A stretch of 64,000 bases of DNA from Kalaharituber pfeilii (Eukaryota > Ascomycota > Pezizomycetes > Pezizales > Pezizaceae). The position numbers and the translations under genes are program-made. Below the pieces are notes generated by a model, which was not told the DNA's origin, searched no databases, and saw nothing but the letters and a program-made list of their open reading frames with translations. Below, one piece after another: positions 11,430 through 21,881 of this stretch (the first letter of the stretch is position 1; the number at the start of each line of letters is the position of its first letter). The DNA is taken from NCBI GenBank assembly GCA_015179045.1, contig WHUZ01000044.1:310001-374000 (forward strand), written 5' to 3'.

Positions 11430-12683
11430 ATGCCAACTCCTGCAAAGCAGATCAGTCAATCAAAACTGACTCCGGCTCGTGATCCCACCTATAAGCAGTG
11501 GCGAGAAGCAATAGCCGCTCATTGTAGGGTCAATAATATTCATGCCCCCGCAGTGCAGGGGCAGCACGCTGGGCAGCAGTATTAGCACATGCAACCACAA
11601 TCCCCGGAATCCCAGCCTCTGGGCTTGAACTGTTAAATCTCCAAGCCAATCAAGTGAGGCAGAAAGAAGCCAAAAACGCTCTTGATGCGCTCTGTCAAGA
11701 TGCTTGCAAGAAAATCCGGCACAGACAATTAGAATTAGCCGTGAATGCAGCGAACCAACAATGCTAGAGAAGCTGCTGCTGGGGTTGATCGTGCCGCCGA
11801 TGGCACACTTGTTGATAACGTCGGAGCTTCAATTGTAGACGTCGGAAATGGGCCTTCAGTACTCGTCTATATTATTGATCCTTCAGATAATGCTTGCTAT
11901 ACTGCAACAAACGCGGACCCCGGTGCTGTGGCTCCACAGCCTGTACGATGGGGCAAATGGGATCTCACTGGTAAATACAGAGCTCGTTTTATTATTCCCA
12001 CCAAAAGTCTAGAGGATGTTTACAAAGGAGTCAAGAGTAAGATTCCTGCAGGACGATCTATTAGGGCAATCTACGGTTGCATGGTTCTGCTGCGGCCTGG
12101 AGTTGTAGTCAATCCAAATGCAGATATAGAACGCCTTACAACAGATGCCGAATTCGCAGCTTTTCTTCAAGACACGGCTAGCAAGCCAATAGCTCTCCAG
12201 GTTGTACTGAAACACAATGGACGAGCTGATACTCCTCCACCTGATGGCCAACCCTACTTTGCTGCTGATCACTTTGTATTGGAGGAGTATAATGGTCCAG
12301 CTGAAGATTCAGACACCTTCATTAGGTTAGCAAATGGTGGGGCAAAGAGAGTTATGCCTAAAACAGATGCCGGATTTGAAAACAGGAAAATGCAGGTCAG
12401 GAAAAGAATCGCTCGACAGCAGGCATTATTAACAACATTGAAGAACAAACATGTTGGAATACATGGTCAACAGGTGAATATTATTGATAGCGATGACGAA
12501 GAATGGCTATATATGCAGCATCTGGATCCTGTCTCTGGAGGGCAAGTCATCGAAATGCGCCCATATGCTTCAGCAGGGTTAACTGAATTCAATGCACAAA
12601 GGGCAGCTGGCCGTAGCAGAGCTGCGTCCAGAAGACTGGGTCCTAGAAAAGCAAAGGCAGATTGGGACGCTGCAAATCCATAG
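11430..12683 (+). pseudogene. Plavaka accessory gene 1, reading frame broken
   Basis: An ATG at 11430 opens MPTPAKQISQSKLTPARDPT. The frame then shifts near 11570 into a stretch reading LAHATTIPGIPASGLELLNL, and shifts again near 11750 into NNAREAAAGVD, which stays open to 12683. The last part is about 300 residues and ends in a basic RAAGRSRAASRR segment. The shifts may be indels or unrecognised introns. I do not recognise a domain. Being inside the element boundaries, it is an element-encoded accessory protein or captured gene. Confidence 0.55.
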
Positions 12684-13269
12684 ACGTGAAGTGATAGATG
12701 GCGTCGGAAAACAGTTTTGACACGTCGGAATTGGGATCCGGGGATTGATATCAGAGCATGGAGTATGCGGTTGAGTAAAACATACACGCGGTAACTGAAT
12801 CAAAGAAAAAACAGGATTTGAATAGGTTTTCTATCTACTCATATAGCATTAGCTTATCGTTATTAGATAAATGTAAACATAAAAGGGGCCAAAATATACC
12901 TCTTCAGCAGGGTTAACTGAATTCAATGCACAAAGAGCAGCTGGCCGTAGCAGAGCAGCTGGCCGTAGCAGAGCTGCGGCCAGAAGACTGGGTCTTAGAA
13001 AAGCAAAGGCAGATTGGGAGGCTGCCAATCCATAGTCCAATGTGTGCGTGAACTGATAGATGGCATCGGACAACAGTTTTGACACGACGGAATTGGGATC
13101 CGTCGGAATCGGGATCCGGCGGATTGATATCAGAGCATGGAGTATGCGGTTGAGTAAAACATATACGCGGTAACTGAATCAAGCAAAAAACAGGATTTGA
13201 ATAGGTTTTCTATCTACTCATATAGCATTAGTTTATCGTTATTAGATAAATGTAAACATAAAATATACC
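12568..13269 (+). repeat. Tandem duplication of accessory gene 1 3' end
   Basis: About 334 bases (12568-12901) are repeated at 12902-13269. The unit starts CTTCAGCAGGGTTAACTG and ends ATAAATGTAAACATAAA plus AAATATACC. It covers the last 35 or so codons, the stop and the 3' flank. The second copy has an additional AGAGCAGCTGGCCGTAGC repeat and an extra GGGATCC-type unit. Only the first copy is attached to the long frame. Confidence 0.9.
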
Positions 13270-13422
13270 TGCTAATTCTTATAAAAGTGATCCTTCCCTG
13301 CCCTTCCACCGTCCTAAGAAATACATTACTTATTCCCATTCCTCACTGCTGCTGGTCCTGTCACCTCACCATCTTTACTTCACCGTACCTCATCTAGTAT
13401 TACTGTACCCTCACATCTAGCA

Positions 13423-14882
13423 ATGAGAAGCTGTGCACCTTCCTCGCAATCCTCAAGTGTGATGGGAACATCAAGTTCCCATAAGAGAAAGGATACCAGT
13501 GCTCGCAATGGTCGCCATAAAAAATGTACTAGAATAGTAACTTTTGCAGCTGATGATAGTGAGGTTAGTAGATACTTATCTATTGGTAAAGCAACAACTA
13601 ACCTAAACTTTGACTCAGGAGGACACTAGCATCTTAGCTGACTCTGATGCGGAAAATCAAGACCCAGAGTCTGGTGAAAATGATGCAACTGATGCATTAC
13701 TTCCGATCTCATATAGTGGACAAAAGACACGCAGTGTAATCGCCATTCCTGAAAGATTACGGGGCTTAACCTTTCATGCAGAATAACAAATCAGACACTT
13801 TACGCTCTTCGAGGGCCCATTATTACCAGCTGCTGATGTGGTTCAGTTAATAGTGAATTCATGGGCAAAGGCCCAGGATAGTTTGCAACAGTACTTACCA
13901 CGTGTCAAGGCAGTGGAATCATATGTATGAAATCCAATCCATGTATAACTATTCTGGAAGTCAAAGACTGACACATTATCTAAGTTAAAATCTGTTTATT
14001 CACGTACTAGGTCTCACCTTATTACAGCCTGCCGATCCTCAGTAACAACACTGTATAAAATCAATACACTGAGTAAAGAGGAAATTGCTCAGCAGGTAAA
14101 GATACTGATGTTAAATTATCAGTACATCTGCCGGGAGGAAACCAGAGCAGTAAGTAAATTTCATGAAAGTATCAAGGCATTGAGGAAACTGACAAACCGT
14201 GTCGGAATGTAGACACTACAAGGACACTTCCGTGCGAAGGAAATTGTAGAAGTGATTTACCAGAAGTATTTTGCACGTCCAAGGATGCGAGGGATCATAG
14301 ATCCTACGTTTTTCGATTCCATAAATGGGATCTTTATCTGTTTGGTATGCGCTGCGCTGTACCACTGCCTGGATGCTTGGAAATCTGGAGTATGTATACC
14401 ATCAAGCAGGATTTAAGTATCGTACTGCCGCAGGCAAGTTAAAATCCGACATATTCTGTCCGATAGAATCTGACAATTTTGAAGAAACTTACGGAACTCT
14501 CCTGAAGTCATTTGGAGCCCATACTCCTAATGCTCAAAAGCTTCTCATTGACAACATCAAGGCGGACTTGCGAGCTAAGATCAACTTGGAGGTTCGGCGG
14601 CTTAATGAGGAACCACAGGCACTTCTTGTAGATACCAGTGAGGCATATGAGGCTGAGCTCAGAGCAGAGCTACAACTCACTCGAGCGAAGAATCATTACG
14701 CACTATCTGACTTAGCGAACTCCGACTTAGCGAATTCCGACGTAAGTCGTCAGAGTATGGACCTCGAAGGGCCTTTGACATATGCATCCTCCTCTCTGGC
14801 ATCCACTCAAATTCTTCCAGACAGTGATGACTCCTTAACTGATGTGGATTCTCCTGACGTTCAGGATACACAAGAGCTTTGA
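13423..14882 (+). pseudogene. Plavaka accessory gene 2, DUF6532-like, interrupted
   Basis: From ATG 13423 an exon ends DDSE before an intron of 55 nt (GTTAGT ... CTAAC ... GACTCAG, about 13563-13617), then continues EDTSILADSDAENQDPE. Later segments read FFDSINGIFICLVCAALYHC and LDAWKSG, then across a short GTATGT...CAG gap GFKYRTAAGKLKSDIF and FEETYGTLLKSFG. The spacing of these blocks resembles the fungal DUF6532 family. In-frame stops near 13783, 13927 and 14210 suggest decay unless more introns exist. The C-terminus is acidic and ends DTQEL. Function unknown. Confidence 0.45.
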
Positions 14883-15777
14883 TTATGGATGTTCTCGATT
14901 TTTATCAACCTAATGCGTCCTATTTCTTGTATTAGCTTCCTTTATTTTTTTTAGTCATTTCTATATAATTACCTGAAGTTTTGGCTATTAGGTATTTCAT
15001 TTTCGGTGACTGGTCTTGGTTATTTCATTGTATGTGCTAGGATTTACTTGGGAAAGCAAACTTGTTGAGATAATAGTAGATTAAATGAATGGATTTACCC
15101 CGCATTATGAATTCGAATGCAACGTTGGCTATTTATGTACCAGCTGTCATAATTAGTAAGCTCTGCTGTGAAGGTTATAGGACAAAATGGTCTTACTCTT
15201 ATCTTCAAGAGAATATAGTATCCCCCAAGAGGACACGGTATATCTGATAGCATCCAGGAGGTGCCCAACTTAAGCTATGCACCTTTGAAGAGTATTGAAC
15301 CAAGTAGTTATATTTCGAGAAGACTTGAATAAAATCCTGATTCTTGCCGGCCTCACTGGATGCGGTCACCATCCTTAGAGAAGAATAGGTTGAAACCTAA
15401 TAAATCCGTGACGTCTTTATTCCTGACTGGATAGGTCCAGGAGTTGGTTAGCAGCGCCAGTGAACTCCCAAAGCAAGTTGCATTGTAGATCAAGCCCTAG
15501 GCACAGCCAATTAGCCAACAGTTTCATGTGGTGCAACCATTCTTGTTTGCTGAATCAGTGATGCGAAGGCCGCTTGGCTGTGCGTTGTGGGGGCTGCTTG
15601 CAAGGCCGGATCTTCCAGACTTGGCAGATGCATTCACCGATTTCTCAGGGCGATCCATGTATGGTAGGATGCAACATGGCGCACGCGACGGGACCGCGTT
15701 GCAACATGTTCCCCAGTTCTTGCCCTGTGCGCCCTATGCTCCAGGCGCATGGGGCGATTTTTTCGTTTTTGCTGATG
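14883..15777. other. Right non-coding arm of Plavaka element
   Basis: No gene was seen. The arm ends in a GC-rich subterminal zone (about 15560-15765) and then the terminal inverted repeat. The left arm (6480-6660) has a comparable GC-rich subterminal zone with the similar GCGCCCTATGCACC/GCGCCCTATGCTCC motif. Confidence 0.6.
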
Positions 15778-16331
15778 AAGAGAATATGAGTAGATTGCCT
15801 TAAGAACTGCAAGTCCTCCAAGACCCTGTTCATATGGTAGTTTCTCGCAGAGATCATTTGACCAAAACGTATTTGCCATTTTCATCGACAAACGTTTGGT
15901 TGAATACTTCTAGTCTGCGTGTCCCTTGTATATTAGCAGTATTTAGATTTCGACAAATCTGGCAGGATTTTCCACTTTCAAAGTTTATCAAATTTGGATA
16001 ATCCGGTTATCTCCATCAACATTTTGTATGGTTTTTTTCAAGGCATACTTGCGCCAGTAAAACTGGTTTATGTTTCTCATTTGTTTCGTGAAATAAACGG
16101 GGATACAAATATGCTGCGTTGTGCAGGCTTGCACGTGACCGCGATGCAGTTTTCAGGACTCGGCACGTATACCAGTAGATATGGGTGGCATTTTAGTCAA
16201 AATCAGTTTCTGTTTTCGAAGTCAAGGGTGCAACTAGCATATTCAGTAGTGTAGCTTGCACAAGTGTATAACATCAGTGCCAACAAATGCTGTTCTCATG
16301 GACTATGGAGCATCCTTGTAGCTATTCAGCA

Positions 16332-16370
16332 TTTTTTTTTTTTTTTTTTTTTTTAATATCAGTACTCACA
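16332..16370 (-). mobile_element. Extremely truncated LINE-B 3' end
   Basis: A poly(T) run followed by AATATCAGTACTCACA is the last 16 nt of tail type B plus poly(A) on the minus strand. Flanks TAGCTATTCAGCA and TAGCTGTTCAGGA form a 13 bp target duplication with two mismatches. The insertion is shared with copy 2 (about 57595-57634), so it is older than the duplication. Confidence 0.7.
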
Positions 16371-16489
16371 TAGCTGTTCAGGAGCTAGAGCTACAAATCC
16401 GGACCGAGAAGATTTTTGTGCCCTTTTCCTTGGCCACATTATCCTGCATTACAGATCTCAACCAATGCCAAGATCCATATTGATTACCC

Positions 16490-17338
16490 TTTTTTTTTTT
16501 TTTTGAGTCACGTAACCCTGCATACAGGCTACAGCTTATGGCAGGGACCCATATACCCGGGCCAGGTTTGGAACAACTAACTACGGAATCTACATACACA
16601 GCTTGAGCACCCAGTGTCCGTGGGGAAGGTCGGCAGTGGTAGCGGAGGTGGTGGGAAGAACAGCGACGGTTTTCGACGGGAAGGTGAGGGGAGTGAGAAG
16701 AGCACTGGAGAGTGCACCGGAGGAAGTACCGGTCCTGATTTGTCTGGATTCGGAAGCCGCTGTCATGGCGATTCAGGAGGCGGGCAGGGAGGGAAGGGGA
16801 AAGACGGAGGATGTGAGAAGGGTGGTGAATGCAGTGGCGAGGAGAAAGAGGAAGGGAGGGATGCAAAAATGTTATGGGTAAAAGCTCATATCGGAATCGC
16901 AGGCAACGAGAAAGCAGATGAGATGGCAAAGAAGGGGATGGCGCAGAAGGGGAGGGAGGTGGCCCCGGGAGCGGGGTGCGCCAGAGAGTTAAGGCATGGA
17001 GAAATGAGAAGAGGGAGGTAAGGGGGTATGGGGGAGGGAAGTCCATGTTATGGAACAGAGCGGCGGTGTCCAACTTCACGGCCATGCGCCTGGAAAGAGG
17101 GAGGTGCAGGGCATCGTTGAAGAGGATAGGAGTGGCGGAATCGGAGAAGTGCAGCTGCGGGAAGGTCCAGACGGGGGAGCACCTAGCCTTCCAGTGCAGT
17201 CAGCAGAGGTTTCGTCCAGAAGGCTTTAGAGAATGGGGGGACATGGAGAAGAACGGGAAAAGGACGGCGGAGAATGGGGATGAGTGGGATGAGTTGGAAA
17301 GGTTCTTTTACGGGATCAGGTTTTAGAAGCGCGCCGCG
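16490..17338. mobile_element. LINE-A 3' end with internal inversion (copy 1)
   Basis: At the left, poly(T) and the type C tail lie on the minus strand, followed by LINE 3' UTR up to about 16600. From about 16603 the sequence switches to the plus strand and encodes the end of ORF2: an RNase H stretch (VPVLICLDSEAAVMAIQEAG), then VKAHIGIAGNEKADEMAKKG, then a zinc-knuckle-like CSCGKVQTGEHLAFQC ending ERFFYGIRF at 17326. This arrangement is the signature of twin priming. A frameshift near 16867 is shared with copy 2; a second one near 16965 is specific to this copy. Confidence 0.8.
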
Positions 17339-17344
17339 CGATTC

Positions 17345-17900
17345 CCCGACCCGGGTTAGCCTCGGACCAGGCGTTTAATACATAAGTACGTTGCCACTGA
17401 AGCGTCTTGGCATATGTGTTACGTAATCAATCTTTGGTTTGGTGTCTTAATTATGTATATAACGCCTGGAGATTAAGTCGGACCCCCGTTACGATCAGGG
17501 CAACGATCAGGGCAACGATCAGGGCAGACTAGCAACGATCACACCTTGCCATCAACACAAACATGAATAACTACACTTTATATATTCTTTTTTGGAAAGA
17601 AAGCTTAGATATCTCAATTTTGAGTGTATCTGACTTGACTGTTATAATTTATTTCATGTGTGCGAACAGTGAATAAGACTTGAGCAAGTTTACTAGGAGG
17701 AAGTGAATACGAGAGCTCATAGAAGTATTCTGGAATTGATCATACTGTTTATATATTATAGCTTAATACCTATCAAGTTTCTGATCTTCTCTCTACCTTT
17801 GACTACTACTATACTCTATTGAACTGCCATTGTATACTGCTATAGTCTACCACTACCGTCATACCCTTTGGCAAGGCCATAACTAAGGTAGTTGTACAGA
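17345..17900 (+). repeat. Dispersed repeat, possible LTR remnant (inverted partner at 30300-31060)
   Basis: TTAGCCTCGGACCAGGCG, GATTAAGTCGGACCCCCGTT and a triplicated CGATCAGGGCAA are matched on the opposite strand at 30665-31060. The match continues through GAGCTCATAGAAGTATTCTG into a region of short TACTATAG repeats. Copy 2 has it at about 58608-59160, with one unit less of CGATCAGGGCAA and an extra ATAAAATAGTC near 58921. It has no coding capacity. Confidence 0.65.
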
Positions 17901-18149
17901 ATTACCCATCCTCCGAACATGGCATCATGGTGGCTTCATCAGCAATAACGGGAATGCGTGGGCGCAGCGTCATGATAATTGGATACGCCCCATACTTCTA
18001 ACTAGGCCCAACGTCGCGAGTGAGGCCCAGCGTCCCTACTCCGTATACCGGCATGCTACACAACATTTAACCTTCATGTCTGGATACCTGTAAAGTGACT
18101 GATAACGTTATTAATGAGGGGCAACTGACATAGCACGTCGGATGTTTAC

Positions 18150-18480
18150 ATCAGATGCTAATTTTAGTTACATGTGGGGGCTCAATACCTCCTGCTGTCA
18201 ATATGCTCAATATACCCCAATATCTGATGCACGGCGGTCAATTTGCTTAATACTCCCAATACGCCCACATAGTGTATATCTCATGCGCGCACTCAATGCC
18301 AGTGCGCTCGATATGCTCAATTGACCCAATATGTTCAACATCTCATGTGCGCTGCAAAAGTGGTCAATTCCCGACTCAGGAATTCATATCCAATATGCTG
18401 AATACACTCAAACATGCCCAATATGCCCAATATGTCCAGTATCTTTACGGCAGTCAATTATCTAAATCTGGCAACATCAC
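18150..18480. repeat. Irregular CAATATGCYC short-repeat tract
   Basis: Repeated CAATATGCTCAATA, CCAATATGCCC and similar words occur at about 10-40 bp spacing, with CTCATGYGCGC words between. Copy 2 (about 59440-59740) has an extra CATGCACATAATC and other small indels, so the tract is unstable. No coding potential. Confidence 0.6.
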
Positions 18481-18739
18481 AGAATGTATGAGGTGCCCTC
18501 ACTCCAGCTGTTGGATGTTACGTTAGGCCGGTTAGCCGGAAAACTACAACGGGATGTTCTGAGCTGTTGATCCTGGTAACCAAGTTGCCAGTTGACACTG
18601 CCGGAATGGTCTGAGGCATGAGCTAAGACCTCAGTGGCAAGAAATTACACGAGCGCCCATGCGCTGAAAATTACAGTGTTTTTGATGCAAAAAATGCAAC
18701 AAGTGTGGCAGAAGTGGATGGCCTGAGAAGTCCTATCAA

Positions 18740-19075
18740 CAGACCCCTTTCCATGCCGCAAGATGCAGCAGAGTGAGCTCAACTTTACAGGTATGCCAGT
18801 GCTGAATTTAACAGGTATGGCAGGCCTCCCTTGACGGCGGGTGATGAGGCAAGATGAGCTGAATTTGACAGGTATGGAAGGTCTCCCTTGATGGTGTAAG
18901 AGGTGGAAGAATAAGCCGAATTTGAAGGTATGTTAGGTCCTACTCGAAGGCACGAGATGTGGCAACATGAGCTGAATTTGACAGTACAACAGCTCCTATA
19001 TTATGGTGCAAAAAGAGCTCAATTTGATAGTATGACAGGTCAATACGACGGTGCAACGTATGGCAGAGTGAGCAT
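18740..19075 (+). repeat. Degenerate ~60-bp satellite block
   Basis: Units contain GCAGAGTGAGCTCAA, TTTGACAGGTATG and GAAGGTCTCCCTTGATGG in order, at roughly 50-65 bp spacing and strongly diverged. The same family fills 23140-24870 and 28110-29110. Copy 2 counterpart: about 60020-60350. Confidence 0.75.
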
Positions 19076-19189
19076 GCTATATTGATGATGGAGGGTCTGT
19101 GTAATAAATCGGTCCGGGTCGGGGTCGAGATTCGTGGTCTCAGGGGGTCCAGGGTACGGGATCCGGGTACGGGGCGGGCGGCAGGCGCC

Positions 19190-19255
19190 GGGGCGATTTC
19201 ACAGCAGATGCAGAGGCAGATGCAGATGCAGAGGCAGAGGCAGAGGCAGAGGCGG
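19190..19255 (+). repeat. GAGGCA hexanucleotide microsatellite
   Basis: CAGATGCAGAGGCA units run as GAGGCA or GATGCA. Copy 2 (60478-60515) has fewer units and lacks the alternating GATGCA part, showing length change since the duplication. Confidence 0.9.
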
Positions 19256-19619
19256 TCGGAGCTATGTGATACCGAGAGGTAGATGTATTGAAAGCTAAAT
19301 ACACAACTTGGGTAGAATACAAGTTGTTGCGTGGAGAGGCAAGAGGGAGGACGGGACGTCCCCGGGCAGGCCAGACTGGCCTGCCCGCATGCAGGGGTAT
19401 CGACAGGGGAATGTAGACTACTTAGCCTGCCCGGTTGCAGAGGTTCTACTAGCCGAAAAATAAGTATCCGGACAGGGAATAAATGCATACCATGCGCTAT
19501 GCAGTAGTTGGCATAAACTAGCATATTTTCGTACATATGCTTGGCTGTGGATGTTTATGAGACCAGTCCAAATTTCGTGGATAGTGTCCAATTTTATTAT
19601 GTCAGAAGTATCCGGACAG

Positions 19620-19674
19620 TGCGCCATAGCCCATAGGGCGGCACGCGATTAATGATAAAAAAAAAAAAAAAAAA
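19620..19674 (+). mobile_element. Type B micro-retroposon
   Basis: GCGCCATAGCCCATAGGGCGG, then CACGCGATTAATGATA and about 20 A. It is flanked by AAGTATCCGGACAG (19606-19619) and AAGTATCCGGACTG (19675-19688), a 14 bp target duplication with one mismatch. The body is about 38 nt. Copy 2 holds it at 60883-60933 with a shorter poly(A). Confidence 0.88.
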
Positions 19675-20057
19675 AAGTATCCGGACTGCTGGCATAATGA
19701 ATTTGGGACTTGCAACACCAACAGTCCTATACCTACATATCAGGACAAGGAAAATAGATATAAGTCCTCTACTAGGAATATAAAAATGGCACTGCAGGTA
19801 ACCTTGATAAGCACAGGTCGGGATGACTCCGGACAGGTACTTTTTACCTGTCCGCTCAGGGACAGGTAGTTCCTTGTACGGTAAGTGGATCGCCAGTGGC
19901 GTGCGCTAAAATGCAGAGTTTTCAAGGTTGGTGAGCTCGCATGTACCCAAGTACAACTTGATGTATATATCGAAAATTTGGTAGTTTCCCACTCACGGCT
20001 CTTCTCTTAGCCTCAGGTACTATCTAAGCTAAGATACTACATACAATACTTGAACAT

Positions 20058-21800
20058 CTAAATAGGTGCAGTGGAAGATACATGGGACCTTGATGCAACG
20101 AGAATAACATCCTGCGTAGCTTGCGTATCTTCATCAAGCTCAACTACACCTGAGGAGCCTTCCCTACGGCGCTTTCTAGAATTTCTTGCTGCAGCTGTTC
20201 GTTCAGCCAACTCAGCAGAGGTCATAGCACGAGCTTTAGCTTTCCCCTTAGTCTTTTTCTGACGAAATTGATTTAAAGCTGGCGGTACAAATTGCTGGAT
20301 AATCGGCTGAGCACCATGACCAGCAGGTGTACTGGAACTGAACATCCGTTGCATGTGGCTGGTATGAGTATGCTGCAAACGTGCAAAGAGCTCTGCCTTC
20401 TCACCAGCAAGGGTACCATGCAACTGTTCTTGGTCATATAATGATCGTAGAAGGAGGTCTCGACCTTGATTAGTATATTGGTCTTGTGGCTGTTGTTGAG
20501 GTATTGTAATAGATGGATCTGAAGGTGTTTCTCTGTCGGTCATTGTCCACTCCATTGGTGCTATTGGACCTTTGATTTGCCACCGTGGATGGAGAAGCTG
20601 AAGAGGAATCTGCCGGTTTTCATAGACTATAGGTAGGAGGCGATGTTGACAGGGTAATGCATAACGGTGAATAATATCGCAGGTACATGGTTCAACCTCA
20701 AAGGATCCAGAGTAAGCATTGTCACTAAGGTATTTATCATGCTGAATTCGGGCTGCATTCCATTCGTATTTGATCTTTTCAATTGCAAAATGTGTAACAG
20801 TACCTAAAAGAAGCTTAAAGGCACCTTGAGGATCATGAATTCTAGGGACTTTTGTACGGCTTTCAGTTTCTGAGCGTTCAAGGCGAGAATGCATAGCATG
20901 TAAATACTTCATAAGTCGTGAAGTACATTCATCCAAAGTCAGTTGTGGGTTAAGAAATTGCTTCGCTATTGGATGAACTCCTTCATTTCGTTGAGTAGAA
21001 TTTGCACCTAGGTTGCGATATTGGGATGTATAACAGCGGAGAACCTGTTGCTCTTTATCATCCCAGTTTTGAGTTAGATATTCCTGCTCTTGTGAATGCA
21101 ATCGATATAGTAAGTCTGCCTTTGCCTTCTGCATATTCTCTACTGTAGTAGCTTGAATATAGGCCCAAACAAATCCATGCAATACTCACGCTGCTCTTTA
21201 TCATATCGTCCACTTTCAGTCAGCCGTTTCTTGATATTTTGAAACATATGCCATTCACATAGCTGATGTATAGAATGTGGCATAGTTTCACTCATTGACT
21301 TTATCATCCCTTTGCTTTGGTCACTAATAATGACTCGTGGATGAGGACATCTACCTGCCCATACTAGCTCTTCCATTTGTGAATGAATAAAGTTGAAATC
21401 CTCACAACTTTCAGATCGAATAAATGAAAAACAAGCCGTAAATGTTAGGTTAGTATTAGTAATTCCAATCAAATGAGCAAGAGGCATGCGAAGTTGATTA
21501 TTCCCAAAAGTGGCATCACTTTCAAGTAAAAAATCTGATGCAAAGCGTTGGCATAAAAGAATCTGTTGTGAATCAATAAGGAAGATCTGCTCTAGTCAAT
21601 AAGGAAGATCTGCTCTAGTCGGCGTATTACTAGATCTTCCTTACTTTCTTCACTCCATCTAGTGCGAGTATGAAAGCCTGCCTTTTCTAATGCTGCTAGC
21701 ATTTGCTCTATCATATCAGAAGGTGTCTTTAAAGATTGAGTACGCTTTGTATTGTAAAATGACTTAGGATCGAGTGGATACTACGCGTCCTGGCTATCAA
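20058..21800 (-). pseudogene. MULE transposase, broken by frameshifts
   Basis: The order on the minus strand is: N-side fragment ending ESKEDLVIRRLEQIFLID; then LLESDATFGNNQLRMPLAHL with the first catalytic Asp; then PRVIISDQSKGM with the second; then HQLCEWHMFQNIKKRL; then a C-terminal SWIM-type zinc motif CTCDIIHRYALPCQH; then a basic Lys/Arg-rich tail. A perfect 23 bp tandem duplication at about 21576-21621 shifts the frame, and another shift occurs near 21150-21185. The N-terminus is lost near 21800. The order of blocks is that of MULE transposases. It cannot encode a working enzyme. Confidence 0.85.
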
Positions 21801-21881
21801 GTGGTAATTGGCAAATGATTCCGCGACAGCGGAGGCGAAAGAGAAAAGCTATCAGTGGGTAGCAATCATATCTTCGATATA

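Larger units (their letters stand above)
6453..15777 (-). mobile_element. Complete Plavaka-type (CACTA/EnSpm-like) DNA transposon
   Basis: The left end CATCAGCAAAAACGGAAAATC and the right end read inward CATCAGCAAAAACGAAAAAATC form terminal inverted repeats. The 3 bp target duplication aag lies at 6450-6452 and 15778-15780. The empty site is visible in copy 2 at 49620-49622, where GCTAAGAGAATATG is uninterrupted, so the 9325 bp boundaries are exact. Inside are a transposase gene on the minus strand and two degraded plus-strand accessory genes diverging from a central spacer. The short hexamer TCGGAA and its complement recur across the element. Confidence 0.93.

Noticed and set aside
16378..17085. 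Long minus-strand frame opposite the LINE RNase H fragment
   Set aside because: It runs antisense to RNase H codons and through poly(T); proline/serine/leucine-rich shadow frame.
18940..19536. 198-codon minus-strand frame rich in Cys-Leu repeats
   Set aside because: It spans the GAGGCA microsatellite and satellite units, and differs in length between copies because of the microsatellite; no independent support.
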